Below, one piece after another: positions 17,001-23,875 of a stretch of 64,000 bases of DNA. Below the pieces are notes generated by a model. The model was not told the origin of the DNA. It worked only from the letters and a program-made list of their open reading frames with translations, and searched no databases. This DNA is from Pseudomonas sp. PSKL.D1. GTDB taxonomy: Bacteria; Pseudomonadota; Gammaproteobacteria; Pseudomonadales; Pseudomonadaceae. The DNA is taken from the NCBI RefSeq assembly GCF_028898945.1, contig NZ_CP118607.1:4078001-4142000 (forward strand), in the 5' to 3' direction. Position 1 is the first letter of the stretch, and each line of letters opens with the position of its first letter. Made by a program: the position numbers and the translations under genes.

Positions 17001-17693
17001 CATCACGCGGCGCAAATGACGGTGGACACCACACTCGAGGCCTTGGAACAGGCCTTGGCCGATTTGCGCGAACGCTTGGCCAGCCATGAACAGCAGTGTG
17101 CCGAACTGCGCGCCCAGCAGGCCGACGACCAGCGCCGCCAACAGGCGCACCAGGCATTGGCCGGCGAAATCGAGCAGGCCTACCAGCAATGGCAGCGCTG
17201 GGCACGCCTGAATGCGCTGATCGGTTCGGCCTCCGGCGACGTGTTCCGCAAGATTGCCCAAGGCTACAACCTCGACCTGCTGCTGCACCACGCCAACACC
17301 CAATTACGCCAGCTGGCCCGCCGCTACCGCCTCAAGCGCGGCGGCAGCGCCCTTGGCCTGCTGGTGCTGGACACCGAAATGGGCGACGAGCTGCGTTCGG
17401 TGCACTCGCTGTCGGGTGGGGAAACGTTCCTGGTGTCGCTGGCACTGGCTCTGGGCCTGGCGTCAATGGCGTCCAGCACCCTGCGTATCGAGTCGCTGTT
17501 CATCGACGAAGGCTTTGGCAGCCTCGACCCCGAGTCGCTGCAACTGGCCATGGATGCCCTTGACGGCCTGCAGGCGCAGGGGCGCAAAGTGGCAGTCATT
17601 TCCCACGTGCAGGAGATGCACGAGCGCATTCCGGTGCAGATCCAGGTACGTCGCCAGGGCAACGGGCTGAGCGACGTGGAGGTGAGCGGGTGA
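14049..17693 (+). CDS. sbcC: Exonuclease SbcCD subunit C (Rad50-type ATPase)
   Basis: 1214 aa. Walker A GPTGAGKST at 37-45, a long Gln/Ala/Leu-rich coiled coil, a zinc hook CPVC at 605-608 in the middle, a second coiled-coil arm, then the ABC signature LSGGE (~1120) and Walker B LFIDEGFGSLD (~1150-1160). This is the classic Rad50/SMC layout: the two ends form the ATPase head, which binds SbcD. The start overlaps the sbcD stop and the stop overlaps the GTG of the next gene, so three genes are chained. No frame damage is seen. Confidence 0.95.
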   Translation: MKILAIRLKNLASLAGPVDIDFTAEPLASAGLFAITGPTGAGKSTLLDALCLALFGTVPRLNDIGREAKVPDADGEIPTYDPRNLLRRGTGSGFAEVDFVGIDGRRYRARWEANRARDKANGKLQHSRQSFYDLDSEQVLASGKNEYKQLIESRLGLNFEQFTRAVMLAQSEFGAFLKADDKERSELLEKLTNTAIYTRLGQRAFSKARETGEAHTALKERASHLLPMPAEARTELDQRLEQALQQFKADQAGERQLEQQRNWLNEQGQLQAQQAEAGKALATAEESWQLLAEQRLDLQRLERLAPQRHQFHRQQMLNAQLAPLAASIAEQQRQQADLQTRTDDAQKALEAARQALANSQTQHSENAPRVRRAFASQGDLARLDDELTAQRTASQQAEQQAADGQQQLQQLEDNQQRTLQQLQQIDTSLESSQHLASLANAWQAYLPQLKQVMLIGGRLAKGREELPGLQAQASQANAQLQAQRDSFELLFREAKAEPQALAEQIDLLGGMLQDNRKQQRAVEELARLHGREQELCQQLESLRARQQQAMQQRQQLITEGTAAKAQLETAEQALALTRQLLERQRLARNTSVEELRGQLRDGEPCPVCGSAEHPFHQPEALLQSLGRHDQAEEQAAQTQVDALNNTLVELRTQLGVINAQLKDYQQQQSQLGEQLQPLQAQVQAHSLWPALAPQDDKARSSWLDSQLRRLSDEINQDEQRQSALLALQKDAARLTQQLQAAQEAQQQAQRQLDHQHQALASDEQQLRQGLDDLATVLPADVLKALNDDPANAFLALDQQIALRLQQLEQRKDEQQEQQARQVQLERLRDQQQARVQGLEQLQQKLVVLDEQRQHAQVQLSELLGEQPSAEAWQQHMDTALEQARALDADTTQRLQDMRTQGVQLASELKANTQQHQALDAECQQLQGEIAQWRAAHPELDDAGLDRLLAIDDAQLNALRQRLQAAEKAIEQGKVLLQEREQRVQHHAAQMTVDTTLEALEQALADLRERLASHEQQCAELRAQQADDQRRQQAHQALAGEIEQAYQQWQRWARLNALIGSASGDVFRKIAQGYNLDLLLHHANTQLRQLARRYRLKRGGSALGLLVLDTEMGDELRSVHSLSGGETFLVSLALALGLASMASSTLRIESLFIDEGFGSLDPESLQLAMDALDGLQAQGRKVAVISHVQEMHERIPVQIQVRRQGNGLSDVEVSG

Positions 17694-18283
17694 TCCTCTA
17701 CTCGTTTCGCCGCTGCCCGTGGGCCATGCGTGCGCGCTTGGCCCTGCGCTATGCCGGGTGCCCGGTGGAAATCCGTGAAGTGGCGATGAAGAACAAGCCG
17801 GCCGAGCTGCTGGCCTTGTCGCCCAAAGGCACAGTGCCTGTGCTGGACACGGGCGACGGCGTGCTGGAAGAGAGCCTGGACATCATGCGCTGGGCACTGG
17901 GGCAGCACGACCCGCAGGACTGGCGCCTGCTGGCTGACCCTGCTGCGGCGCAACAGGCCGAAGCACTGATTGCCCGCAACGACAGCCAGTTCAAGGCCCA
18001 GGTAAACCTGTACAAATACGCCGAGCGTTACCCCGAGCATTCACGCGAGCACTACCGCCAACAGGCGGAGCCTTGGCTGGCGGAGCTTGAGCAGTTGCTG
18101 GAGGGCCGGCCTTACCTGCTGGCCGAGCATCCCAGCCTTGCCGATGCCGCCTTGCTGCCCCTGATGCGCCAGTTTGCCGGGGTCGAACCGCAGTGGTTCG
18201 CCGAGGCGGCTTATCCGCGTGTGCGGAGCTGGCTGGAGGGGTGGCTGGTGTCGGACATCTTCAAGGCTGTCATGGCAAAGTGA
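17690..18283 (+). CDS. Glutathione S-transferase-like protein
   Basis: 197 aa. The start is GTG overlapping the sbcC TGA; no later ATG would keep the first thioredoxin-fold strand. The N-terminus MILYSFRRCPWAMRARLALR is a thioredoxin/glutaredoxin fold with a possible redox Cys9, then SPKGTVPVL with the cis-proline and ESLDIM for the glutathione gamma-glutamyl contact. An all-helical C-terminal half follows (~80-197). Likely a cytosolic glutathione-dependent transferase or reductase; the substrate is unknown. Its place at the end of the sbcDC operon could link it to DNA-damage conditions, but that is inference. Confidence 0.82.
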   Translation: MILYSFRRCPWAMRARLALRYAGCPVEIREVAMKNKPAELLALSPKGTVPVLDTGDGVLEESLDIMRWALGQHDPQDWRLLADPAAAQQAEALIARNDSQFKAQVNLYKYAERYPEHSREHYRQQAEPWLAELEQLLEGRPYLLAEHPSLADAALLPLMRQFAGVEPQWFAEAAYPRVRSWLEGWLVSDIFKAVMAK

Positions 18284-18300
18284 ATTTGCGCGGTTTCCCT

Positions 18301-18349
18301 TGTGGGAGCGGCCTTGCCGGTCCGGCGTCCCGGCAAGGCCGCTCCCACA
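18301..18349. repeat. REP-like perfect inverted repeat
   Basis: Two perfect 20-base arms (18301-18320 and 18330-18349, starting TGTGGGAGCGGCCTTGCC) around a 9-base loop. It lies 17 bases after the GST stop, between convergent genes, so it may also end transcription, although there is no T run. Confidence 0.85.
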
Positions 18350-18364
18350 AGGGACGCATCTGGC

Positions 18365-18544
18365 TCAATGGATATGCTTGCCGCTCAATGCCGCATGGAA
18401 ATTCGCGCTTTGGCGCAGGTACTGCTCGGTGTAGCTGTGGGTGGCCGATGCCTTGCGGCTGCTGTCGGCATGGGCGTGGGCCGGCAGCACCACGGAGGCG
18501 GAAATGGCGGATGCAGCGATGACCGGGAAAAGATTGAAGTTCAT
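18365..18544 (-). CDS. Small secreted protein, 59 aa
   Basis: ATG at 18542-18544 with GAGG about nine bases upstream, stop TGA at 18365-18367. The product begins with a convincing Sec signal peptide (MNFNLFPVIAASAISASVV, cleavage after AHA near residue 24-26). About 33 mature residues follow, rich in Ser, His and Tyr (SYTEQYLRQSANFHAALSGK). No family is recognised. It is monocistronic, convergent with the sbcDC-GST operon and followed by the REP hairpin. The signal peptide and ribosome site make it more credible than a chance frame, but its function is unknown. Confidence 0.62.
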   Translation of the reverse strand: MNFNLFPVIAASAISASVVLPAHAHADSSRKASATHSYTEQYLRQSANFHAALSGKHIH

Positions 18545-18667
18545 CTGGGCTGACCTCGGCTTCGGTGGTTTGTCGTTGGCCCGTGTGGGCCTTGGAGCAA
18601 ACTTACGCCGCTGAGGTCAGTTGCAGAAATTCATTGCGCTGGTAGGGACTATCACCGCTATCGATAG

Positions 18668-19801
18668 TCACTCGATGAACTTGAGGTCCGAAGGCGCATC
18701 CTGGGGTAGCGTCTGCACGGTTTCGCCCAGCTTGCCGCTGCGCGGATCGCGGCGCATGACCACGATCTGGTTGCTCTTCTGGTTAGCCACCAGCAGGAAG
18801 TTGTCGGTCGGGTCCAGGGCAAACTCACGGGGGTGGTCGCCTTCTACCGACCGACGCTGCACGAATGCCAGCTGGCCGTCTTGCTCACCCACGCTGAACA
18901 CCACGATTTCGTTGGCCGTGCCACGGTTGCTGACGTACAGGAAACGCCCGTCGCCCGACAGGTGCAGCCCACCCGCCGCCCGGGCGGCAGCGTCCTTCTG
19001 TTCGGTCAGCGGCAGGCGCTGGCGCTCGACCAGTGCCGCCTCCTGCACATCGAACATCACCACCTCGGCGCTCATCTCCAGCGTCAGGTAGGCATGCTGC
19101 CCCTTGGCATCAAACAGCAAATGCCGCGGGCCACTGCCTGGCGGCAGGGTAACCGATGCCGGGATGGCCGGGGTCAACGGCTTGTCGGCACTGGCGCCGT
19201 CGTAGCGGTAGATGAACACCTTGTCGGCGCCCAGGTCGCAGGCATACACGTGCTGGCCATCCGGCGACAGCACCAGTGAATGTACATGGGCACCGGCCTG
19301 GCGCTCGGGGTTAACGCCACTGGCTTTGTGACGCGCCTGCTGCACCACATCCTTGAGCTTGCCGTCCTTGGCCACCGGGATCACCACCAGGCTGCCGCCG
19401 GGGTCAGGGGCAACGGCATAGTTGGCCACGAACAAAAAGCGCTGGTCGCGACTGAGGCTGGCATGGGTCGGCTCGTCGCCGCGCGTGGCCACCTGGTTGA
19501 GCGGTTTGATTTCGCCCTTGCTGCTCAGGCTGAAACTGCTGGCATGGCCCTGAGGGGTTTCGTTGACCACGAACAACTGGCGTTGATCGGCCGACAGCAC
19601 CAGCCAGGACGGGCTGACGCTCTTGACCACCTGTTTGGGGCTGGGGTCGATGCGGCCGCTATCGCTGTCGAACGCGTAGCGGTAAATGCCTTGGCTGGCA
19701 CCGTCGGTGTAGCTACCCACCAGCAACGTGGCGGCGTGGGCATTGATAGTCAGGGTCATCAGGCTAGCGGTCAGCAGGCTCGTCCAGGTCCGGTTCATCA
19801 T
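18668..19801 (-). CDS. Lactonase/6-phosphogluconolactonase-like beta-propeller, exported
   Basis: About 377 aa. I chose the ATG at 19801 because it opens a clean signal peptide (MMNRTWTSLLTASLMTLTIN, cut after AHA); ATGs at 19810 and 19828 are possible but bury it. The body is seven-bladed lactonase-type repeats (LLVGSYTDG, PSWLVLSADQRQLFVVNE, VHSLVLSPDGQHVYACDLG, GPRHLLFDAKGQHAYLTLEM, LHLSGDGRFLYVSNRG, HPREFALDPTDNFLLVANQ). The fold is shared by Pgl lactonase and related sugar lactonases. Because it is exported, a periplasmic lactone substrate is more likely than the cytosolic pentose pathway. Its 5' end overlaps the preceding small gene. Confidence 0.83.
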   Translation of the reverse strand: MMNRTWTSLLTASLMTLTINAHAATLLVGSYTDGASQGIYRYAFDSDSGRIDPSPKQVVKSVSPSWLVLSADQRQLFVVNETPQGHASSFSLSSKGEIKPLNQVATRGDEPTHASLSRDQRFLFVANYAVAPDPGGSLVVIPVAKDGKLKDVVQQARHKASGVNPERQAGAHVHSLVLSPDGQHVYACDLGADKVFIYRYDGASADKPLTPAIPASVTLPPGSGPRHLLFDAKGQHAYLTLEMSAEVVMFDVQEAALVERQRLPLTEQKDAAARAAGGLHLSGDGRFLYVSNRGTANEIVVFSVGEQDGQLAFVQRRSVEGDHPREFALDPTDNFLLVANQKSNQIVVMRRDPRSGKLGETVQTLPQDAPSDLKFIE

Positions 19802-20054
19802 CGTCTTCATCCGGGGCGCGAAAGGCACTCATACAGACTAGACGATGCTCGCCCTGGGCATCGCTGAGTTGCCAGTCTTCGCCCACGGCGGTGGCGGCGG
19901 CGATCTGCTCGGGGGTGAACGTCCAGCGGCGCAGTTGGCGGCCGTCCATGCATTCGATGGTCAGGCCGGTGTCATCAAGGGTGAAGTCGAAGGCGTGCAG
20001 GCCGTCGATCAGCAGCATGTCGCAGGATGCGAGGGCGGTGGCTAGGGGGGACAT
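19764..20054 (-). CDS. Conserved hypothetical pseudomonad protein (possibly DUF5629)
   Basis: 96 aa from the ATG at 20054; the longer upstream frame runs into a REP palindrome and is rejected. The protein is small, cytoplasmic and probably alpha/beta (MSPLATALASCDMLLIDGLH, DDTGLTIECMDGRQLRRWTF), with an acidic C-terminus (DEDDDEPDLDEP). It overlaps the start of the lactonase gene by about 38 bases and is probably co-transcribed with it. I recall a similar pseudomonad-specific family (DUF5629) but cannot confirm this. Function unknown. Confidence 0.6.
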   Translation of the reverse strand: MSPLATALASCDMLLIDGLHAFDFTLDDTGLTIECMDGRQLRRWTFTPEQIAAATAVGEDWQLSDAQGEHRLVCMSAFRAPDEDDDEPDLDEPADR

Positions 20055-20107
20055 GAGGATACCAGTGGGGAATGTGGCGGCAGTATAAACGTTGGGGCTG
20101 CGTTGCA

Positions 20108-20170
20108 GCCCATCGCGAATAAATTCGCTCCTACTCCAAACCTGTAGGAGCGAATTTATTCGCGATGGGC
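20108..20170. repeat. REP inverted pair
   Basis: Perfect 26-base arms at 20108-20133 and 20145-20170 (GCCCATCGCGAATAAATTCG and its complement) with an 11-base loop, lying upstream of the 96-aa gene and downstream of the MMPL exporter gene. Confidence 0.88.
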
Positions 20171-20190
20171 CGCAAAGCGGCCCCAACATT

Positions 20191-22566
20191 TCAATGGGCG
20201 AAGATCGACCCGCCCTGCTTGCCCGCCATTTTCTCCGGCTTGATCAGGAACCGCGCCAACGCCGGCAGCAGCCACAGCGCACCAAACATGTTCCACAGCA
20301 ACATGAAGGTCAGCATCAGCCCCATGTCGGCCTGGAACTTGATCGCCGAGAAGATCCAGGTGCACACGCCGATCGCCAGGCACAGCCCGGTGAACAGCAC
20401 TGCCTTACCTGTCGAGCGCAGGGTTTCGTAATAGGCTTCCTGCAACGGCAGGCCCGCACGCAGGAAGCTTTCCAGGCGGCTGTAGATGTAGATGCCGTAG
20501 TCCACGCCAATGCCCACGCCCAGCGCCACCACCGGCAAGGTCGCCACCTTCACGCCAATGCCCATGAAGGCCATCAAGGCGTTGCCCAGCACCGAGGTAA
20601 GGACCAGCGGCAGCACGATGCACAGGGTGGCGGCAAACGAGCGGAAGGTGATCATGCACATCACTGCCACGCAGATGTACACCAGGATCAGGATGGTCAG
20701 CTCGGCCGACTTGATCACCTCGTTGGTGGCCGCTTCGATGCCGGCATTACCGGCAGCCAGCAGGAACTGCAGGCCCTCCTTGTTGTGGCTGTCTGCGAAG
20801 GCCTTGGCGGCGGTGGTGACGCGCTCCAGGGTTTCGGCCTTGTGGTCGTTTAGGAACACCAGTACCGGCGCCAGCGAACAATCAGCGTTGTACAGGCCGT
20901 CAGCGCGGGCGATGGAGTTGTTGAGGATGTCCGGGTTGCGCGACAGGGTTTCCCATTTCAGGCTGCCCTCGTTCATGCCCTTGATCACTTGTTTGGACAC
21001 GGTCACCAGGGAGATCGCCGACTGCACGCCGGGGGTGTTCTCCATGGTCCACATCAATTCGTCGATCGGCGCCATGGTGGAGTGGATCGAGCAGCTTTCG
21101 GACGGTGTCTTCACCATGATCACCAGCACGTCCGAGCTGGTGGAATAGTTACTGATGATGAAGTTGTTGTCCTGGTTGTAGCGCGAATCCGGGCGCAGTT
21201 CCGGCGCACCCTGGTCGAGGTCGCCGATCTTCAGGTTCTGGCTATACCACAGGCCGCCAGCGAACATCAGCAGTGCCAGGCCAATGGACACCGGCGCCAC
21301 CTTGGCGCTGGCGAAGTTCGACAGCAGGCGCCAGAACGGGTGTTCGCAAGTGGCGTCCTTCTTGCTGCGCTCAATGGCCTTCTTGCTGATGCCGACATAG
21401 GAAATGGCAACCGGCAGCAGGATCAGGTTGGTGAACACGATCACCGCCACGCCAATGGACGCGCCGATGGCCAGTTCGCGGATTACGCCAATATCGATGA
21501 TCAGCAAGGTGATGAAGCCCACCGCGTCAGCCAGAATGGCGATCATCCCCGGCAGGAACAGCTGGCGGAAGGTACGCCGGGCGGCGGTCAGGGCGTTGTC
21601 GGCATCACTGGACTGCAAGGCGATGCCGTTGATCTTCTGCACCCCGTGGGAAATACCGATGGCGAAGATCAGGAACGGCACCAGCATCGAATACGGGTCC
21701 AAGCCAAAGCCCACGGCATGCATCAGGCCGAGTTGCCAGACCACCGCCACCAGCGTGGTGATGAGCACGGCGATGGTGCTGCGCAGGCACCAGGTGAACC
21801 AGTACAGCAGGACCCAGGTGATGACCAGCGCCACGCCAAAGAACATGGCCACCATCACCAGGCCGTCGATCAGGTCGCCGACCTTTTTGGCGAAGCCGAC
21901 GATGTGAATTTTCACATTCGGGTTCTGGGCCTGGAACTTGTCGCGGATTTTTTCTTCCAGTTGGTGGGAGAACTGCTGGTAGTCGAGCTTGACCAGCTTG
22001 CCCGGGTCTTGCGGGTCGGGGAAGCTTTCCAGCAAGGGTATATCGACGATGCTGGACTTGAAGTTGTTGCCCACCAACCGCCCCACCTGGCCAGACTTGA
22101 GCACGTTGTCGCGCAACGTGTCGAGGCTGTCTTGCGAGCCGTTGTAGGTGTTGGGGATCACCTCGCCACCGGAAAAGCCCTCTTCGGTGACCTCGCTCCA
22201 GCGCACGCTTGGGCTCCACAGCGACTTGAGCGCCGCACGGTCGACACCGGGGATGTAGAACACTTCGTCATGGATCTGGCGCAGCGTCTCCATGTAGTCC
22301 TTGTCGAAGATGTCGCCGTTGACCGCTTCCACCGAAATGCGCACGGTGTTGCCAAGGTTGGCCAGGTCATTGCGGTGCTCCATCATCTGTTCGATGAAGG
22401 GATGCTCCAGCGGGATCATCTTCTCGAAGCTGGTGGAGGGGCGAATCTGCGTGGCCTGCCAGAACAGGAAAATGCTCACCAGCACGCACAGGGCGATGAC
22501 CACGGGGCGGTTGTTGAAGATCAGGCGTTCCAGCAGCGTGGCCTTGTCCTGATGGTGCGGGTGCAT
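20191..22566 (-). CDS. RND superfamily (MMPL/HAE3-type) inner-membrane exporter
   Basis: About 791 aa from the ATG at 22566, which has AGGGAGAG seven bases upstream; an ATG at 22590 overlaps the upstream stop and is the alternative. Layout: one N-terminal helix (RPVVIALCVLVSIFLFWQ), a large periplasmic domain (~45-230), a block of helices (~235-410, LVMVAMFFGVALVITWVLLY), a second helix and periplasmic domain, then a second block (~610-780). This is a two-fold RND repeat of the MMPL/HpnN type, about 800 aa rather than the 1000+ of AcrB. The partner gene upstream encodes a YCF48 protein, a pairing I recall from other pseudomonads. The cargo is unknown; lipid or hydrophobic substrates are plausible. 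Confidence 0.85.
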   Translation of the reverse strand: MHPHHQDKATLLERLIFNNRPVVIALCVLVSIFLFWQATQIRPSTSFEKMIPLEHPFIEQMMEHRNDLANLGNTVRISVEAVNGDIFDKDYMETLRQIHDEVFYIPGVDRAALKSLWSPSVRWSEVTEEGFSGGEVIPNTYNGSQDSLDTLRDNVLKSGQVGRLVGNNFKSSIVDIPLLESFPDPQDPGKLVKLDYQQFSHQLEEKIRDKFQAQNPNVKIHIVGFAKKVGDLIDGLVMVAMFFGVALVITWVLLYWFTWCLRSTIAVLITTLVAVVWQLGLMHAVGFGLDPYSMLVPFLIFAIGISHGVQKINGIALQSSDADNALTAARRTFRQLFLPGMIAILADAVGFITLLIIDIGVIRELAIGASIGVAVIVFTNLILLPVAISYVGISKKAIERSKKDATCEHPFWRLLSNFASAKVAPVSIGLALLMFAGGLWYSQNLKIGDLDQGAPELRPDSRYNQDNNFIISNYSTSSDVLVIMVKTPSESCSIHSTMAPIDELMWTMENTPGVQSAISLVTVSKQVIKGMNEGSLKWETLSRNPDILNNSIARADGLYNADCSLAPVLVFLNDHKAETLERVTTAAKAFADSHNKEGLQFLLAAGNAGIEAATNEVIKSAELTILILVYICVAVMCMITFRSFAATLCIVLPLVLTSVLGNALMAFMGIGVKVATLPVVALGVGIGVDYGIYIYSRLESFLRAGLPLQEAYYETLRSTGKAVLFTGLCLAIGVCTWIFSAIKFQADMGLMLTFMLLWNMFGALWLLPALARFLIKPEKMAGKQGGSIFAH

Positions 22567-22586
22567 GGTAATGCTCTCCCTGCTGG

Positions 22587-23621
22587 TCATGGACGCACCT
22601 CCCCGGCAACCTGGTCGGCACCTTCGGCGTTGGCCAGGTGCACACCGCCCTGCCCTACCAGCAGCAGGCCGCCATTGGCCAGGCCACTGACGCCGGCCAG
22701 GGCAATGCGGTCGGCGCGGTTGTAGACGCTGAAGGTCTGGCCGTCATCCTGGCTGCGCAGCACACTGCCGCCGTTGCCGACCAGCACCAGGCTGCCGTCA
22801 TCCAGAAGCGTAGCGCTTGCCAGGCCGAATTCGAGGTCGCCGCGTGCGGCCTTGAGTTCGATCGGCTGCCAGTTGTCGCCAAAATCGGTGGAACGGAACA
22901 GGTTGCCGCGCAGGCCGTAGGCCAGCAGCGTGTGGGGCTGGGCGGTGCCGATCACGCCGAACAGCGAGCCCTCGTAGGGGCTTTCGACCTTGTTCCAGCG
23001 GGTGCCGTTGTCGCCCGAGCGGAACATGTTGCCCTGCTCGCCAACGATGAACAGCCCGGCATCCTTGACCACGGCGATGCCGTTCAGGTGCAATTGGTCG
23101 GGGTTGTCCAGGCGTTCGGCTACGTCCTGCCAGTGCTGGCCGCCGTCGGTGGTTTCGAGCAGTGCCCCGTAGGCGCCGACGGCAAAGCCGTGCTGGGCGT
23201 CGAGGAAGGCAATGTCGAGCAATGGCGCTTCACGGGAAAGGTCTTCGAACTGCTTGATCCAGGTGGCACCGCCGTCGGTGCTGGCGAGGATCTGCGCATC
23301 GTGGCCAACGGCCCAGCCGCGCTTGTCGTCGAGGAAGAACACGGCGGTGAGCAACTGCCGGGTGGGCACTCGGGCCTGGGTCCAGGTGATGCCCTGGTCG
23401 TCGGAGAACAGAATATGGCCGCGATCACCCACCACCACCAGGCGCTTGCCGGCGTGGGTGGCGTCGATCAAAAGGCTCTGGGAGGCCTTGGCCGATTCGG
23501 TGGAATACTCGTCGGCAGCGGCTGCTTGCGCGCTGTCGGCCCACATGCCGAGTGCCAACACGGCAACCGCTGCCAACGGCCAGGCGAAACGCCTGGGTTG
23601 CGTTATTACCCGCTCCTTCAT
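22587..23621 (-). CDS. YCF48/BNR-repeat beta-propeller protein, exported
   Basis: 344 aa from the ATG at 23621, chosen because AGGGG is correctly spaced from it; the ATG two codons earlier touches the ribosome site. Signal peptide to about residue 35 (AAVAVLALGMWADSAQA). The mature part is made of propeller blades with Asp-box type turns (SDDQGITW, STDGGATW, TTDGGQHW, SGDNGTRW, STDFGDNW, SQDDGQTF). This matches the YCF48/HCF136-like photosystem assembly fold, here periplasmic. The stop overlaps the alternative start of the MMPL exporter, so the two are co-expressed and may form a complex. Confidence 0.82.
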   Translation of the reverse strand: MKERVITQPRRFAWPLAAVAVLALGMWADSAQAAAADEYSTESAKASQSLLIDATHAGKRLVVVGDRGHILFSDDQGITWTQARVPTRQLLTAVFFLDDKRGWAVGHDAQILASTDGGATWIKQFEDLSREAPLLDIAFLDAQHGFAVGAYGALLETTDGGQHWQDVAERLDNPDQLHLNGIAVVKDAGLFIVGEQGNMFRSGDNGTRWNKVESPYEGSLFGVIGTAQPHTLLAYGLRGNLFRSTDFGDNWQPIELKAARGDLEFGLASATLLDDGSLVLVGNGGSVLRSQDDGQTFSVYNRADRIALAGVSGLANGGLLLVGQGGVHLANAEGADQVAGEVRP

Positions 23622-23760
23622 GACCATCCCCTGTTGTGTTTTTCTTGGTGGGTCTGTGTTGTGAAACGCCTGAGGTAGAGGCTTGGGGGGATCGTATCGG
23701 GGAAGGTTGCGGGATTACAACGCGTGGGACGTTATGTTTTGTTAACCGCCTGAAAAGCAG

Positions 23761-23875
23761 GGGCCGCTTTGCGGCCCATCGCGGATGAATCCGCTCCTAC
23801 AGGGGGACGGTGTAGGAGCGGATTTACCGAGACGTCGGACCGCCGCGATGGGCTGCAAAGCAGCCCCAACGGCCC
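23761..23875. repeat. REP pair with GC-rich outer arms
   Basis: Two REP units face each other: CATCGCGGATGAATCCGCTC near 23778-23797 and its counterpart TGTAGGAGCGGATTTACCGA at 23811-23830. They are flanked by imperfect outer arms, GGGGCCGCTTTGCGGCCC and GGGCTGCAAAGCAGCCCC. The pair sits just after the pepN stop. Confidence 0.82.
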
